Assembly: GCA_937907455.1 (NCBI GenBank)
Contig: CALESQ010000107.1
Span: 8,739-72,738 of the forward strand
Direction: 5' to 3'
Origin: an uncultured Caldilineales bacterium
GTDB lineage: Bacteria; Chloroflexota; Anaerolineae; JAAEKA01
DNA length: 64,000 nucleotides
Below the pieces are notes generated by a model that was not told where the DNA came from, did no database searches, and was given only the letters and a program-made list of their open reading frames with translations. Position numbers and translations under genes: made by a program. The first letter of the stretch is position 1; each line of letters starts with the position of its first letter. Positions 33,031-42,103 of this stretch are shown in pieces.

Positions 33031-34191
33031 ATGAATCAATTTGCGTCTTACGCACTGGCCGCAGTGCTGTTTGTGTTAGGATTGGCGGCTATTGGCGGGG
33101 CAGCCCTGGGACACCAACGCAACCGACGGCTATGGCTGGCCGTGATTGGCGCGGTGCTGTGGGGGCTTACCCTGCTGGTGTATAATCAGGCCATTCAGCA
33201 GCATGTCGCCCCACCACAACCCACAACCACCCCTGAGCCGGTTGCAGCCACACAGCCACCCACCGCGCCGACTATCCCCATCACCGGCAGCGCGGTGATC
33301 AGCGGGTCTGTGCCGTTGGATGTCGCCGCGTTGCCCCCTATCGGCGGTAAACTGGTGTTTCACTCCGACCGCGCCGGCGAGCTGGATATTTTCACACTGG
33401 ACCTTGCCAACGGCGAAGTGCAGCAGCTCACCAACGCCGCCGGACGCGATTTCGAACCAGCCTGGTCGCCCGATGGTCAAACCATTGTCTTTTCCACCGA
33501 CCGCGACGATCCCGACAATGCCCACCTGTATCTGATGGATGCGGACGGAGCCAACCAACGCCGGTTGCTTCCCGACCTGGTGCCCGATCAAGTAGGCGCA
33601 CGCTGGTCACCGGACGGCCAATGGCTTCTCTTTCACAGCAATCCGTTGATAGATGGTATGCCCCGCTTTGACCTGTTCAAGGTGCGGCTTGATGGCAACG
33701 AGCTGACCAACCTCAGCAACAGCGCGGGCAACAACTTCATGGGCGATTGGTCACCCGATGGCGAGCGCATTGTCTTTGCTTCACAGCGTAACGGCAACCG
33801 CCAGCTTTACATGATGAATGCCGACGGCAGCGGGCAAATGCGCCTCACCAACAGCCAATGGGAAGACAACCTGCCGCGCTGGTCACCAGACGGCAAAACC
33901 ATCATTTTCGAAAGCAACCGTTCCGGCAGCACCTTCAGCCTATACACCCTGGAGACCCCATCCCCCGGCAGCACCGACGATGCCGAAAGCAGCGTGCGCC
34001 CCTTGAGCCATCCCGGCTTCAACAACTCAACCCCCAACTGGGTCAACAACGATTGGCTGGTGTTTAGCTCCGACATCGCTTCCACCAACATCATCAACTG
34101 GGAGCTGTACCTGCTGAAATCCAATGCCAGCGAAATCCATCGCCTGACCACCAGCCCCGGCATGGATCGCTTCCCTGACTGGACACCCTAA
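33031..34191 (+). CDS. Membrane-anchored WD40-like (PD40/TolB) beta-propeller protein
   Basis: A 386-aa protein. Two N-terminal hydrophobic segments (residues ~7-25 and ~31-51) probably anchor it, followed by a Pro/Thr linker to ~85. Four to six PD40 repeats follow, each with a W-S-P-D-G motif (PAWSPDGQTIVFSTDRD, RWSPDGQWLLFHS, DWSPDGERIVFASQRNG, RWSPDGKTIIFESNRSG), like the TolB propeller. No enzymatic domain is present, and the partner is unknown. It ends 10 bp before the M1 peptidase gene and is probably co-expressed with it. Confidence 0.82.
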   Translation: MNQFASYALAAVLFVLGLAAIGGAALGHQRNRRLWLAVIGAVLWGLTLLVYNQAIQQHVAPPQPTTTPEPVAATQPPTAPTIPITGSAVISGSVPLDVAALPPIGGKLVFHSDRAGELDIFTLDLANGEVQQLTNAAGRDFEPAWSPDGQTIVFSTDRDDPDNAHLYLMDADGANQRRLLPDLVPDQVGARWSPDGQWLLFHSNPLIDGMPRFDLFKVRLDGNELTNLSNSAGNNFMGDWSPDGERIVFASQRNGNRQLYMMNADGSGQMRLTNSQWEDNLPRWSPDGKTIIFESNRSGSTFSLYTLETPSPGSTDDAESSVRPLSHPGFNNSTPNWVNNDWLVFSSDIASTNIINWELYLLKSNASEIHRLTTSPGMDRFPDWTP

Positions 34192-34201
34192 TCCCCACGC
34201 T

Positions 34202-35725
34202 ATGCGTCGCTTGCTTTTGCTCGTTATCTCAGGTTTGATGCTGCTTAGCGGCTGCGCCACAGCAGGCCGGCCAGGTCGCGCCGTTGACCGCTGGGCTGAT
34301 TATCGCGCGGCACTGGCGCCGGATCAGCAAACGCTGCCTGATACGCTGCCGCCGCTGCCTGATTACCGCATGGAAGTGCAACTCGACCCCGCCCAGCCGC
34401 TGCTGACAGGGCGAATGACCGTGGTCATCCCGGCCGAAGCCGATGGCGAAGTGTTGCCGGAGTACTATTTTCGTCTCTACCCCAACCTGAACTACTACGG
34501 CGGCGGGATGAGCATCAACCTGGTGACAGTAAACGGCATGGGCGCGGCCTTTGACTACGCGGCCGAGGATACGGCCGTGCGCGTGTTGCCCCCTGTCGGC
34601 GCGATCCAGCCCAATCAACCGGTGCAGATCGGGGTGGCGTGGCGGCTCAAGCTGCCCGTGTGGGATGATACCTATTACCACCTGATCGGTCGTGCCGGGG
34701 GAGTGCTCAGCTTGCCAGCGTTTTATCCCATGCTGGCCGTGCGTGATGCCCAGACCCCGACGGGCTGGCACCTGGACATCAGCGAATTACAGGGCGACTC
34801 AGCTTTTTCTGCGGCAGCCACTTATCAGGTCACCGTCACCGCGCCCATCAGCACCGTGGTGGTGAGCAGCGGAGTCGTCACCGCCCTCGCTGACACCACC
34901 GCGCCGCGCTTTGATGCCGCCGCACCCGCTGATGGCCGCGCCTGGCGCGCCTGGCATCTGGTCAGCGGCCCGGCGCGTGAGTTTGCCCTGTTCAGCAGTG
35001 AGTTATATCGCCTGGCTGAGACCACCGCCAACGGCATACGCGTGCGCTCGTGGTACCGCCCCGGTGATGAAGCGGCCGGCCGTGCCGCTGCCGACTACGC
35101 CGCGGCAGCCCTGCGCGTGTACGGCGAGTTGTTCGGCCCCTATCCCGACGCTGAATTGGATGTAGTCGCCGGCCCGTTGGAATATCGCGGCATGGAATAC
35201 GCCGGGGTGATCGAGCTGGGCTTTGAGCTGTATCAGCAGCACGGCGACGAGCTGGAATACCGCACCGCACACGAAGTGGCGCATCAATGGTGGTACAACC
35301 AGGTAGGCAACGATGCAGTCAACGCGCCCTGGCTGGACGAAGGGCTGGCCGAGTTTTCGACCTGGTTCTATATACAGCGTGTCAACGGCCAGGCCGCGGC
35401 TGACCGGCTGGTGCAGCGCCGCTGGCAAGCCGCCTATGACTCGATTGCCGCGCGTGGCCTGGATGCACCGGTAAACCGTCCCGTGCAAGCCTTTGGCGGC
35501 GGCAACTACGAGGCGCTGGTCTATGGCAAGGCCGCGTTGTTCCATCACGCCTTGATGCAGGCGCTGGGCGAAGACGCTTACCTGGCCCTGCTGCAAGCCT
35601 ATGTGCAACGCTATCGCTTTGCTATAGCCGATGCTGCGGGCTTCATGACGCTAGCCGAAGAAGCTCGCGGCAGCACCGCAGGCGCTGTCTACCAGCAATG
35701 GATTGTAGGAGAAGGCGGGGAATAG
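34202..35725 (+). CDS. M1 family metallopeptidase, predicted lipoprotein
   Basis: A 507-aa protein. The N-terminus has a lipoprotein signal with lipobox LLSGC (Cys18), so it is tethered on the outer side of the membrane. The catalytic zinc site is HEVAH at 357-361 with the third ligand Glu380 in WLDEGLAEF, spaced as in gluzincin aminopeptidases. The upstream beta-domain (~50-260) binds substrate; the classical GAMEN loop is replaced by a Gly/Met segment near EYRGMEYAG. It would trim peptides outside the cell. Confidence 0.88.
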   Translation: MRRLLLLVISGLMLLSGCATAGRPGRAVDRWADYRAALAPDQQTLPDTLPPLPDYRMEVQLDPAQPLLTGRMTVVIPAEADGEVLPEYYFRLYPNLNYYGGGMSINLVTVNGMGAAFDYAAEDTAVRVLPPVGAIQPNQPVQIGVAWRLKLPVWDDTYYHLIGRAGGVLSLPAFYPMLAVRDAQTPTGWHLDISELQGDSAFSAAATYQVTVTAPISTVVVSSGVVTALADTTAPRFDAAAPADGRAWRAWHLVSGPAREFALFSSELYRLAETTANGIRVRSWYRPGDEAAGRAAADYAAAALRVYGELFGPYPDAELDVVAGPLEYRGMEYAGVIELGFELYQQHGDELEYRTAHEVAHQWWYNQVGNDAVNAPWLDEGLAEFSTWFYIQRVNGQAAADRLVQRRWQAAYDSIAARGLDAPVNRPVQAFGGGNYEALVYGKAALFHHALMQALGEDAYLALLQAYVQRYRFAIADAAGFMTLAEEARGSTAGAVYQQWIVGEGGE

Positions 35726-35738
35726 CGGAGTATACAGT

Positions 35739-36224
35739 TTACTTCTCGCCTCTCACGTCCCCTAAGTCAAGAAACGTATCGGGGATCTGCACGGCCACTA
35801 CCTCGCCGCGCACACATTCAAGCCCTTCAGCATACAAGCTGATAGACACCACCACTTTGCGCCCTTTCACCTCTGCAATGCGACCGCGCAGCTCCAGCGG
35901 CGGGCCGAGTGGTGTGGGGCGCAGATAATCCACCTTCAGCGAGGCGGTGACGTAGCGCAGCGGGGGCAGCGTGTCCATGGCGCGGCCTTCGGCGCGGTAG
36001 CCCGCGGCCGCGGCGCTGCCCGTACCGTGACAATCAATCAGCGAGGCCAGCAGGCCGCCATAGACAAAGCCGGGCACGGCGGTGTGATAGGGACGCGGGG
36101 TGTAGGTGGCTACGGTCTCGTCGCCGTCCCAGATGCTTTTGATCTGCAAGCCGTGTTCGTTCAGCCGCCCACAGCCGTAGCAGTGGCTCCATGCGTCGGG
36201 GTAATAGTCCTGAAAGGGGTGCAT
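35739..36224 (-). CDS. PaaI-type hotdog thioesterase family protein
   Basis: A 161-aa hotdog protein. CYGCGRLNEHGLQIKS near the start is a Cys-containing motif frequent in this subgroup, then VPGFVYGGLLASLIDCHGTGSA contains the active-site helix with Asp. It would hydrolyse an acyl-CoA or aryl-CoA thioester; the substrate is unknown. A second hotdog gene lies immediately upstream on the same strand, separated by a perfect palindrome, so the two may be co-transcribed. Confidence 0.82.
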   Translation of the reverse strand: MHPFQDYYPDAWSHCYGCGRLNEHGLQIKSIWDGDETVATYTPRPYHTAVPGFVYGGLLASLIDCHGTGSAAAAGYRAEGRAMDTLPPLRYVTASLKVDYLRPTPLGPPLELRGRIAEVKGRKVVVSISLYAEGLECVRGEVVAVQIPDTFLDLGDVRGEK

Positions 36225-36240
36225 GTCAGTATCCGGTTTA

Positions 36241-36264
36241 CAGTAACCAGTATACTGGTTACTG
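36241..36264. repeat. Perfect 24-bp palindrome between two thioesterase genes
   Basis: Arms of 12 bp (CAGTAACCAGTA and TACTGGTTACTG) meet without a spacer. The TAA stop of the upstream hotdog gene lies inside it. It resembles the CAGTAACC tracts seen near 45.6 kb and may be a member of the octamer repeat family. Confidence 0.7.
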
Positions 36265-36693
36265 GTTGCTCGTCCGCAGAATAGCCATCGTCAGGCGGGA
36301 GATGCACACCAGACGCTCTTGCTCGTCGCTGATGCGAATTTCCCAGATGTGCGTCGAGTTGCCGAGATGGACCGGCCGCGCCGTGCCTACCACAAAGCCG
36401 CTGCGCACCGAACGGATGTGGTTGGCGTTGATCTCCAGACCAACGCACGCGGTGTTGGCTGGATCGGTACACAGGTACGAGGCCACGCTGCCCAGCGTCT
36501 CGGCCAGCGCGACCGATGCGCCGCCGTGCAGCAGGCCGGCCGGCTGGATGGTGCGCGCGTCCACGGGCATGCGGGCGCGCAGAAAATCGTCACCGACCTC
36601 GATAAATTCAATGCCGAGATGCCCCACCATCGTGTTGTGGGCAGTCACGGCCAGAGCTTCAGGGGTTACGTCGGGAAAGTGCCAGATGGTCAT
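36259..36693 (-). CDS. Hotdog fold thioesterase (YdiI/PaaI-like)
   Basis: A 144-aa protein. The pattern HLGIEFIEVGDDFLRARMPVD and the active-site helix IQPAGLLHGGASVALAETLGS, with the catalytic Glu, are typical of 1,4-dihydroxy-2-naphthoyl-CoA or aryl/acyl-CoA thioesterases. The length is normal for YdiI-like enzymes. No menaquinone or phenylacetate genes are nearby, so the substrate is open. Its stop codon sits in the 24-bp palindrome. Confidence 0.85.
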   Translation of the reverse strand: MTIWHFPDVTPEALAVTAHNTMVGHLGIEFIEVGDDFLRARMPVDARTIQPAGLLHGGASVALAETLGSVASYLCTDPANTACVGLEINANHIRSVRSGFVVGTARPVHLGNSTHIWEIRISDEQERLVCISRLTMAILRTSNQ

Positions 36694-36710
36694 GGGAGTA
36701 TTGGGGAGTT

Positions 36711-36775
36711 AGTAGAGAGGTAAACAGGTAAACAAGTAGACAAGTAGACAAGTATGCCGAAGGCGGGTAGACAGG
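36711..36775. repeat. Octamer repeat tract with shared 26-bp core
   Basis: AAACAGGT and AAGTAGAC units are followed by a 26-bp core at 36750-36775 that contains GCCGAAGGCGGGTAGACA. The same core, in the opposite orientation and with one difference, occurs at 59769-59794. Downstream, ACGGTATACCGT at 36791-36802 is a further perfect palindrome before the metallo-beta-lactamase stop. Confidence 0.75.
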
Positions 36776-36802
36776 AAGAGCGGTAGCAGAACGGTATACC
36801 GT

Positions 36803-37708
36803 TTACCGTTCACTGTCCTGCCAAAGCAGCCGATTCTCGTGCAGGGTGATTGCCACGCGGCCCGCGCGGTGTAATGCTTGCAGGCAGGCGTGGATGGTGG
36901 TGCGCGTCAGGTAGTAGATGGCGGGCTGGGTAATGCTGACGCCGAGCGCGTCGGCCACGAATTTCAGCACCGCGGCAGCCTCGGCCGGTTCAGCCACGGC
37001 GTCCAGCACCAGCCCACGGATCTGCTCGATGCGGCTGCGGTTGTAGGCCGTCACCGCAGCCAGATTGGCTGTAGTGTACGCGTCACCGTGACCTTGCGCA
37101 AAAACGCCATAGGGCAGCGTCGCCAGATCGGCCAGCGTTTGCAGGGTCTGATCAATCTCTACGTAGAAGGGAATGCCATATTTGTCCAGCACGTCGGGCG
37201 GGAAGAAGGCATCCCCGGCAAAGCACACGCTTTCTGCGGGCACACCCACCATCATTTGGTTGTGGGCATGTCCCGGCGCGGGGTGGAGCGTCACCTCGAA
37301 GCCCGCGATCTGCTGCGCGCCGGGCTGGAGCAGGCCGTCCACTGCGCAGGACTGGGCCAGGATGAACTTGCCTTGCAGCGCGGCCGGGGGCTGCGCACCT
37401 GCAAACAGGTACACCGGTTCCAGCGCAGGGTTTTCGATCACGGCCGCCTCAAAGGCAGGCGCGTACACCGGCGCGCCGGTGCGCTTCTTCAGCTCGGCCG
37501 CGCCGCCGAAGTGATCGGCGTGAGCGTGGGTGATGACCACCGCGGCCAACTCCACTCCCAGGCTGGCGGTATGTTTCAGGATACGCCGCGCCGCGTCGCG
37601 ATCCAGTCCGCTGTCCACCAGCAGCGCGCGCGGCCCATCAACCAACAGACCGGCGTTAGAGCCGGCCCGCAGGTGGTAGGTATGAGGGGAAAGAGGGTGG
37701 AGGTCCAT
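36803..37708 (-). CDS. Metallo-beta-lactamase fold hydrolase
   Basis: A 301-aa protein with the zinc motif THAHADHFGG near residue 60, the His of APGHAHNQM and the Asp of CFAGDAFF, that is, the full metal site of the superfamily. The C-terminal ~90 residues form a helical domain (winged-helix-like) as in SoxH/GloB-like and LACTB2-like proteins. Substrates in this group are thioesters, lactones or RNA, and this one cannot be assigned. It follows the liv operon on the same strand, separated by a 19-bp-stem hairpin. Confidence 0.85.
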   Translation of the reverse strand: MDLHPLSPHTYHLRAGSNAGLLVDGPRALLVDSGLDRDAARRILKHTASLGVELAAVVITHAHADHFGGAAELKKRTGAPVYAPAFEAAVIENPALEPVYLFAGAQPPAALQGKFILAQSCAVDGLLQPGAQQIAGFEVTLHPAPGHAHNQMMVGVPAESVCFAGDAFFPPDVLDKYGIPFYVEIDQTLQTLADLATLPYGVFAQGHGDAYTTANLAAVTAYNRSRIEQIRGLVLDAVAEPAEAAAVLKFVADALGVSITQPAIYYLTRTTIHACLQALHRAGRVAITLHENRLLWQDSER

Positions 37709-37728
37709 AAAGAGGTATACAAGTGGGG

Positions 37729-37775
37729 AGGTAGACAGGTAGACAAGGAGACTGAGCTTGTCTACCTGTCTACCT
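37729..37775. repeat. Inverted octamer repeat forming a perfect 19-bp stem
   Basis: Arms 37729-37747 and 37757-37775 are exact complements (AGGTAGACAGGTAGACAAG) with a 9-nt loop. It lies between the livF stop and the next gene. A U tract is absent, so it is more like the dispersed repeat family than a standard terminator, though it could still end or stabilise the liv mRNA. Confidence 0.8.
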
Positions 37776-37786
37776 GTTTCCTCTCC

Positions 37787-38497
37787 CTACTCCATGCCCA
37801 AATAGGCCTTCATCACATCCGGGTTATTGAGCAGTTCCTGGCCGGTGCCGCTAAGAACAATGTGGCCGGTTTCCAGCACGTAGGCGCGATGGGCGATAGA
37901 CAGCGCCTTGAGCGCGTTTTGCTCCACCAGCAGCACCGTCGTGCCTTGCTTGTTGATCTCGATGATGGTATCGAAAATCAGGTCTACGAGAATCGGGGCC
38001 AGGCCCATCGAAGGCTCATCCAGCAGCAGCAGCCGCGGCCGGGCCATCAACGCGCGCCCCATCGCCAGCATTTGCTGCTCGCCGCCGGAGAGGGTGCCGG
38101 CCAACTGCTTGTAGCGTTCCTTCAAGCGCGGAAACAGGGTATAAGCCCGATCCAGGTCGCTCTTGATGCCGTCCTTGTCGTTGCGGATGAACGCGCCCAT
38201 CGCCAAGTTTTCCTCGACAGTGAGGCGGCCAAACACGCGGCGGCCTTCGGGTGACTGCGCCACGCCCAGCTTCACCACATCATGCGCTGGTATGGTGTGA
38301 ATCGGCTTGCCGTCGAAGGTAATTGTCCCGTGGCGCGGATGCAGAATACCGCTGATGGTGTGCAGCGTGGTGGTTTTGCCCGCGCCGTTGGCACCAATCA
38401 GGGTAACGATTTCGCCCTGGTTCACAGTAAACGAAATGCCCTTCAGAGCCTGGATCGCGCCGTAGAATGTTTGAATGTCATCAATGCGCAGCAGCAT
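37787..38497 (-). CDS. livF: Branched-chain amino acid ABC transporter, ATP-binding protein LivF
   Basis: A 236-aa ATPase. Walker A is LIGANGAGKTTTLH, the family-specific VAQSPEGRRVFGRLTVEEN follows, the signature is TLSGGEQQMLAMGRAL, and Walker B is LLLLDEPSMGLAP. It drives uptake of leucine, isoleucine, valine or related substrates with LivG on the cytoplasmic face. The start overlaps the end of livG by 17 bp, and it is the last gene of the liv operon. Confidence 0.95.
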   Translation of the reverse strand: MLLRIDDIQTFYGAIQALKGISFTVNQGEIVTLIGANGAGKTTTLHTISGILHPRHGTITFDGKPIHTIPAHDVVKLGVAQSPEGRRVFGRLTVEENLAMGAFIRNDKDGIKSDLDRAYTLFPRLKERYKQLAGTLSGGEQQMLAMGRALMARPRLLLLDEPSMGLAPILVDLIFDTIIEINKQGTTVLLVEQNALKALSIAHRAYVLETGHIVLSGTGQELLNNPDVMKAYLGME

Positions 38498-39269
38498 AGT
38501 CGCTTGCTCCCTTGCCCAGATAGGCTTCGATCACCGCGGGGTTGTTCTGCACCTCGCGCGCCGTGCCTTCGGCGATCTTCTGGCCGAAGTCCATCACCGT
38601 TACCTTGTCCGAGATAGCCATCACCACCTGCATGTGGTGTTCGATCAGCAGCACAGTCAGGTTCACTTCGTCGCGCAGACGGCGGATGAAGTGCATCAAG
38701 TCCTGCGTTTCTGCCGGGTTCATGCCCGCAGCCGGCTCATCCAGCAGGATCAGCTCCGGCTTCATCGCCAGGGCACGGGCGATTTCCAGGCGGCGCTGGT
38801 CGCCATAAGGCAGATTGCGCGCCATCAGGTCACCGCGGCCGCCCAGTCCCACGAAGTTAAGCAGGCGACGACCTTCTTCCACAGCTTCGGCTTCTTCGCG
38901 CCGTGTCGCCGGAGGCCGCAGCACCGCGCCCAACCAACCGCTTTTCAGGTGCGACTGATAGCCCACCATCACGTTTTCGATCACGGTCATATTGGGGAAC
39001 AGGCGAATGTTCTGATAGGTACGGGCAATGCCCTGCCGCGTGATACGATCAGGCGACATGCCGTCAATGGCGTGACCCTGAAAAACGATAGCACCTTCTT
39101 CCGGCCGATAAAAGCCGGTAATGCAGTTAAAGAAGGTGGTTTTGCCCGCGCCGTTCGGCCCGATGACGCTGTGAATCGTGTTCTTCTCGATCTCCACGTC
39201 CAGCTTGCCCACGGCGGTAAGGCCGCCGAAGCGTTTCGTTACTTGTTGGCAAATTAAAATGGGTGCCAT
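38481..39269 (-). CDS. livG: Branched-chain amino acid ABC transporter, ATP-binding protein LivG
   Basis: A 262-aa ATPase. Walker A is VIGPNGAGKTTFFN, the LivG-type signature is NLPYGDQRRLEIARAL, and Walker B is LILLDEPAAGMNP. The family segment GIARTYQNIRLFPNMTVIENV is present. It is the partner of LivF beneath the LivH/LivM membrane pair. It starts 8 bp after livM and overlaps livF, consistent with one transcript. Confidence 0.95.
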   Translation of the reverse strand: MAPILICQQVTKRFGGLTAVGKLDVEIEKNTIHSVIGPNGAGKTTFFNCITGFYRPEEGAIVFQGHAIDGMSPDRITRQGIARTYQNIRLFPNMTVIENVMVGYQSHLKSGWLGAVLRPPATRREEAEAVEEGRRLLNFVGLGGRGDLMARNLPYGDQRRLEIARALAMKPELILLDEPAAGMNPAETQDLMHFIRRLRDEVNLTVLLIEHHMQVVMAISDKVTVMDFGQKIAEGTAREVQNNPAVIEAYLGKGASDYAAAH

Positions 39270-39277
39270 CGGGCCTC

Positions 39278-40942
39278 CTAGTCGCCTGCGTTTTCCATGT
39301 CGTGCAGTTCCAGCTTGCGCCGTGCCTCAGGCAGCAAGCCTTCGGGCCGCTTGAGCATCATCACCACCAGCACGATGCCATACACCAGCAGCCGGTATTC
39401 AGCAAACTCGCGCAGCAGCTCCGGCAGACCCACCAGCACCAGCGCGCCGATGATGACGCCGGGGATGCTGCCCAGACCGCCGACGATAATCACAGCCAGA
39501 ATGTTAATGGACACCAACAAGTTAAAGCTATGCGGATAGATCGAGGTCAGCTTCGAGGCAAAGATAGCCCCGCTGAGCGCCGAAAGCCCCGCACCGGTGG
39601 CAAAGGCCAGCAGCTTGGTGCGCACCAGGTTGATGCCCATCGCCTGGGCTACGTCCTCATCCTCGCGCATGGCCGCCCAGTTGCGCCCCAGCCGCGAATG
39701 CTTCAGCCGATTGGCGATGAAGGCCGCCAGCAGAATACCGGCCAAAATCACGTAGAACAGCATCTGTTGGTCGGAGAGCTTGAGCGTTTCGCTGGCTTTC
39801 AGCGCCCGCGGGATGCGGGTGATGCCGTTGGAGCCGCCCACGTAAGGCTTGAGCCAGTCCGACAGAAACACCAGGCGAATGATCTCGCCAAAGCCCAGCG
39901 TGACAATCGCCAGATAGTCACCGCGCATCTGCAACACGGGAACACCCAAAATGATGCCAGCCAGCGTGCCAACCAGCACCGCAAAGGGCAACGCCTGCCA
40001 CCAGGTGAGGTGAATCCCCAGCCATTGAATTTCCGGCGAGGTAAGCACACCCACGGTGTACGCACCCAGCGCAAAGAAAGCCACATAGCCCAGGTCCAGC
40101 AGGCCCGCAAAGCCCACCACGATGTTCAGGCCCAAGCCCATCAGAATGTACAGCCCTACCGTGTCGAGAATTTCAGCAGGATAAGGCCCTAGCAGCGGCA
40201 GGGCCAGCACCACCAGCCCCAGCAGGATATAGGCAGCGGTGCTCACGGCGCGCTGTCGTTGAGTGGGCATGGCCCCCACAGTGCGGGTGATACGGTCGCG
40301 CGCCGGCTGCCACACATAGGCCAACAACATACCCATCACAAAAGTGACCAGCGCAGCGGTCACGCTCAGGCCACGTCCGGCAAACAATGAGCTATCCAGC
40401 AGCGACACCACAGGAATCGCCAGCAGCCCCATCTCTACAGCCCGCCGCGGCCGCGGCGGCAGCAGATAGAGCAGCGCAGCCAGCGCTCCCATAACCGTGC
40501 CAATGCCCAGCAAATACAGCAGTCCCGTGGTAATTTCGGGCTGGTTCAACGTCAGCACCTTGAACAGGTCAGGCGACGCGTTGATGAACATCGAGCGCAG
40601 GTTGATGCGCGGGGCGATCAGCACCAGCGCCACCAGGAACAGGCTAATCATCAGCCCCACCAGCGCACCACTGAGTACCGACATCACCGGCGAAACCGGC
40701 CCTTGCTTGCCGGTGATGCGCTGTGCCGCGAGATAGCCAAACATAATGTAGACACTGAGCAGGATGATTTGCCCCAGACTGAGCTTGCCGGTAATGATAA
40801 AACGCCCGGCCAGCGCGGTGATAATGCCTACCAGCGACAGATAAACGGCTACACCGCCGCCCAGCAGGCCGGTTTTAAACACATCAGACCAGCGCCGGTT
40901 GACGGGAGAAGCGACGGGCAGAGAAATGCTGCTTGCTGTCAT
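39278..40942 (-). CDS. livM: Branched-chain amino acid ABC transporter permease LivM, N-terminally extended
   Basis: A 554-aa permease, well above the usual 300-420 aa. The C-terminal ~300 residues are classical LivM (GLGLNIVVGFAGLLDLGYVAF, the EEA-like SRLGRNWAAMREDEDVAQAMG loop). The N-terminal ~240 residues add five or six hydrophobic helices. The start is ATG at 40942, 7 bp after the livH stop. The extra helices may be a fused accessory membrane domain; long LivM forms exist in some Chloroflexota and proteobacteria. Confidence 0.9.
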   Translation of the reverse strand: MTASSISLPVASPVNRRWSDVFKTGLLGGGVAVYLSLVGIITALAGRFIITGKLSLGQIILLSVYIMFGYLAAQRITGKQGPVSPVMSVLSGALVGLMISLFLVALVLIAPRINLRSMFINASPDLFKVLTLNQPEITTGLLYLLGIGTVMGALAALLYLLPPRPRRAVEMGLLAIPVVSLLDSSLFAGRGLSVTAALVTFVMGMLLAYVWQPARDRITRTVGAMPTQRQRAVSTAAYILLGLVVLALPLLGPYPAEILDTVGLYILMGLGLNIVVGFAGLLDLGYVAFFALGAYTVGVLTSPEIQWLGIHLTWWQALPFAVLVGTLAGIILGVPVLQMRGDYLAIVTLGFGEIIRLVFLSDWLKPYVGGSNGITRIPRALKASETLKLSDQQMLFYVILAGILLAAFIANRLKHSRLGRNWAAMREDEDVAQAMGINLVRTKLLAFATGAGLSALSGAIFASKLTSIYPHSFNLLVSINILAVIIVGGLGSIPGVIIGALVLVGLPELLREFAEYRLLVYGIVLVVMMLKRPEGLLPEARRKLELHDMENAGD

Positions 40943-40949
40943 GGGGCAC

Positions 40950-42011
40950 CTACGCTTTCTTGGTGGACAACCGCTCACCCAAAATACCGGTGGGGCGGAA
41001 GATCAGCACCAGCACCAACATCAGGAAAGCCAGCGCATCCTTAAGCTGATACGGCGCGGGGATGTGCAGGCCATCCAGCACCAGGTTGGGGAAGAGCGAC
41101 TCGGCAATGCCCAGGAACAGGCCGCCGAGCATGGCCCCGGCTACGTTGCCGATGCCCCCCAACACCGCCGCGGTAAACGCCTTCAAACCGGGGATGAAGC
41201 CGGTAAGGAAGAACACCTGGCGGAACAGGGTAGAGAAGAGCACGCCCGCGGCACCCGCCAACGCACCGCCAATCACAAAGGTAATGACGATAATGCGATC
41301 CACGTCAATACCCATGAGCGCGGCAGCGTCTTTGTCCTCAGACACGGCCTGCATGGCACGCCCGGTTTTGGTGCGCCGTACAAAGGTGTACAGGGCAATC
41401 AACATCAAAATGGCAGCGACAATCACCAGCGCCTGGGTTTTGAGAATGGTGATGCCCAAAATAGTCAGCGTCCCTTTCAGCTGCTCCGGTTCGGGGTAGC
41501 CCTTGACACCAGAGCCGAAAAAGCCGCGAAAGGTATATTGCAAGAAGAACGAAGCGCCGATGGCTGTGATCAGCGGTACCAGGCGCGGCGCACGGCGCAG
41601 CGGCCGATAGGCGATGCGCTCCAGCAGCACGGCAATCACCGCCGAGGTGATCATGGCTCCGGCAAAAATCAGGATTTCGGCAATGATGAAATACTTTTCC
41701 AGAAACCCGGATTTGTCGAGACCGGTGGCAATAAAATAGCCGATATAAGCACCGGCCATAAAAACTTCGCCATGCGCAAAGTTAATCATGCGCAGAATGC
41801 CATATACCATGGTATAGCCCAACGCAATCAGGGCGTAAACACTGCCTTGTGCCAGGCCAAAAATAATCAGGTCCATCCACACCTTTGGGGTGTAGACGCC
41901 GGAGGCCAGCGTTCTGACAGAACCGTAGATGACCATCGCCAGAATGGCGAAGCCGATAACCCACATCACCACGGTGGTGCCTGTGATCCGCCTGCTAAGT
42001 TGTTGAAACAT
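40950..42011 (-). CDS. livH: Branched-chain amino acid ABC transporter permease LivH
   Basis: A 353-aa permease with about eight helices. The LivH signature GLAQGSVYALIALGYTMVYGILRMINFAHG starts near residue 50, with the coupling loop RRTKTGRAMQAVSEDKDAAALMG near residue 220. The N-terminal ~45 residues are an extra helix not seen in E. coli LivH. It lies downstream of the binding-protein gene after a hairpin, so it is probably expressed at a lower level than LivK. Confidence 0.93.
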   Translation of the reverse strand: MFQQLSRRITGTTVVMWVIGFAILAMVIYGSVRTLASGVYTPKVWMDLIIFGLAQGSVYALIALGYTMVYGILRMINFAHGEVFMAGAYIGYFIATGLDKSGFLEKYFIIAEILIFAGAMITSAVIAVLLERIAYRPLRRAPRLVPLITAIGASFFLQYTFRGFFGSGVKGYPEPEQLKGTLTILGITILKTQALVIVAAILMLIALYTFVRRTKTGRAMQAVSEDKDAAALMGIDVDRIIVITFVIGGALAGAAGVLFSTLFRQVFFLTGFIPGLKAFTAAVLGGIGNVAGAMLGGLFLGIAESLFPNLVLDGLHIPAPYQLKDALAFLMLVLVLIFRPTGILGERLSTKKA

Positions 42012-42103
42012 GAAGTGTCGCTCCGTGGAGAGGATAATCCGGAAGGTGTGTGGGGGTCCTCCCGAAGCAAGCCTGAAAGAGGGGGCAGACTGATGTTGTA
42101 TGA

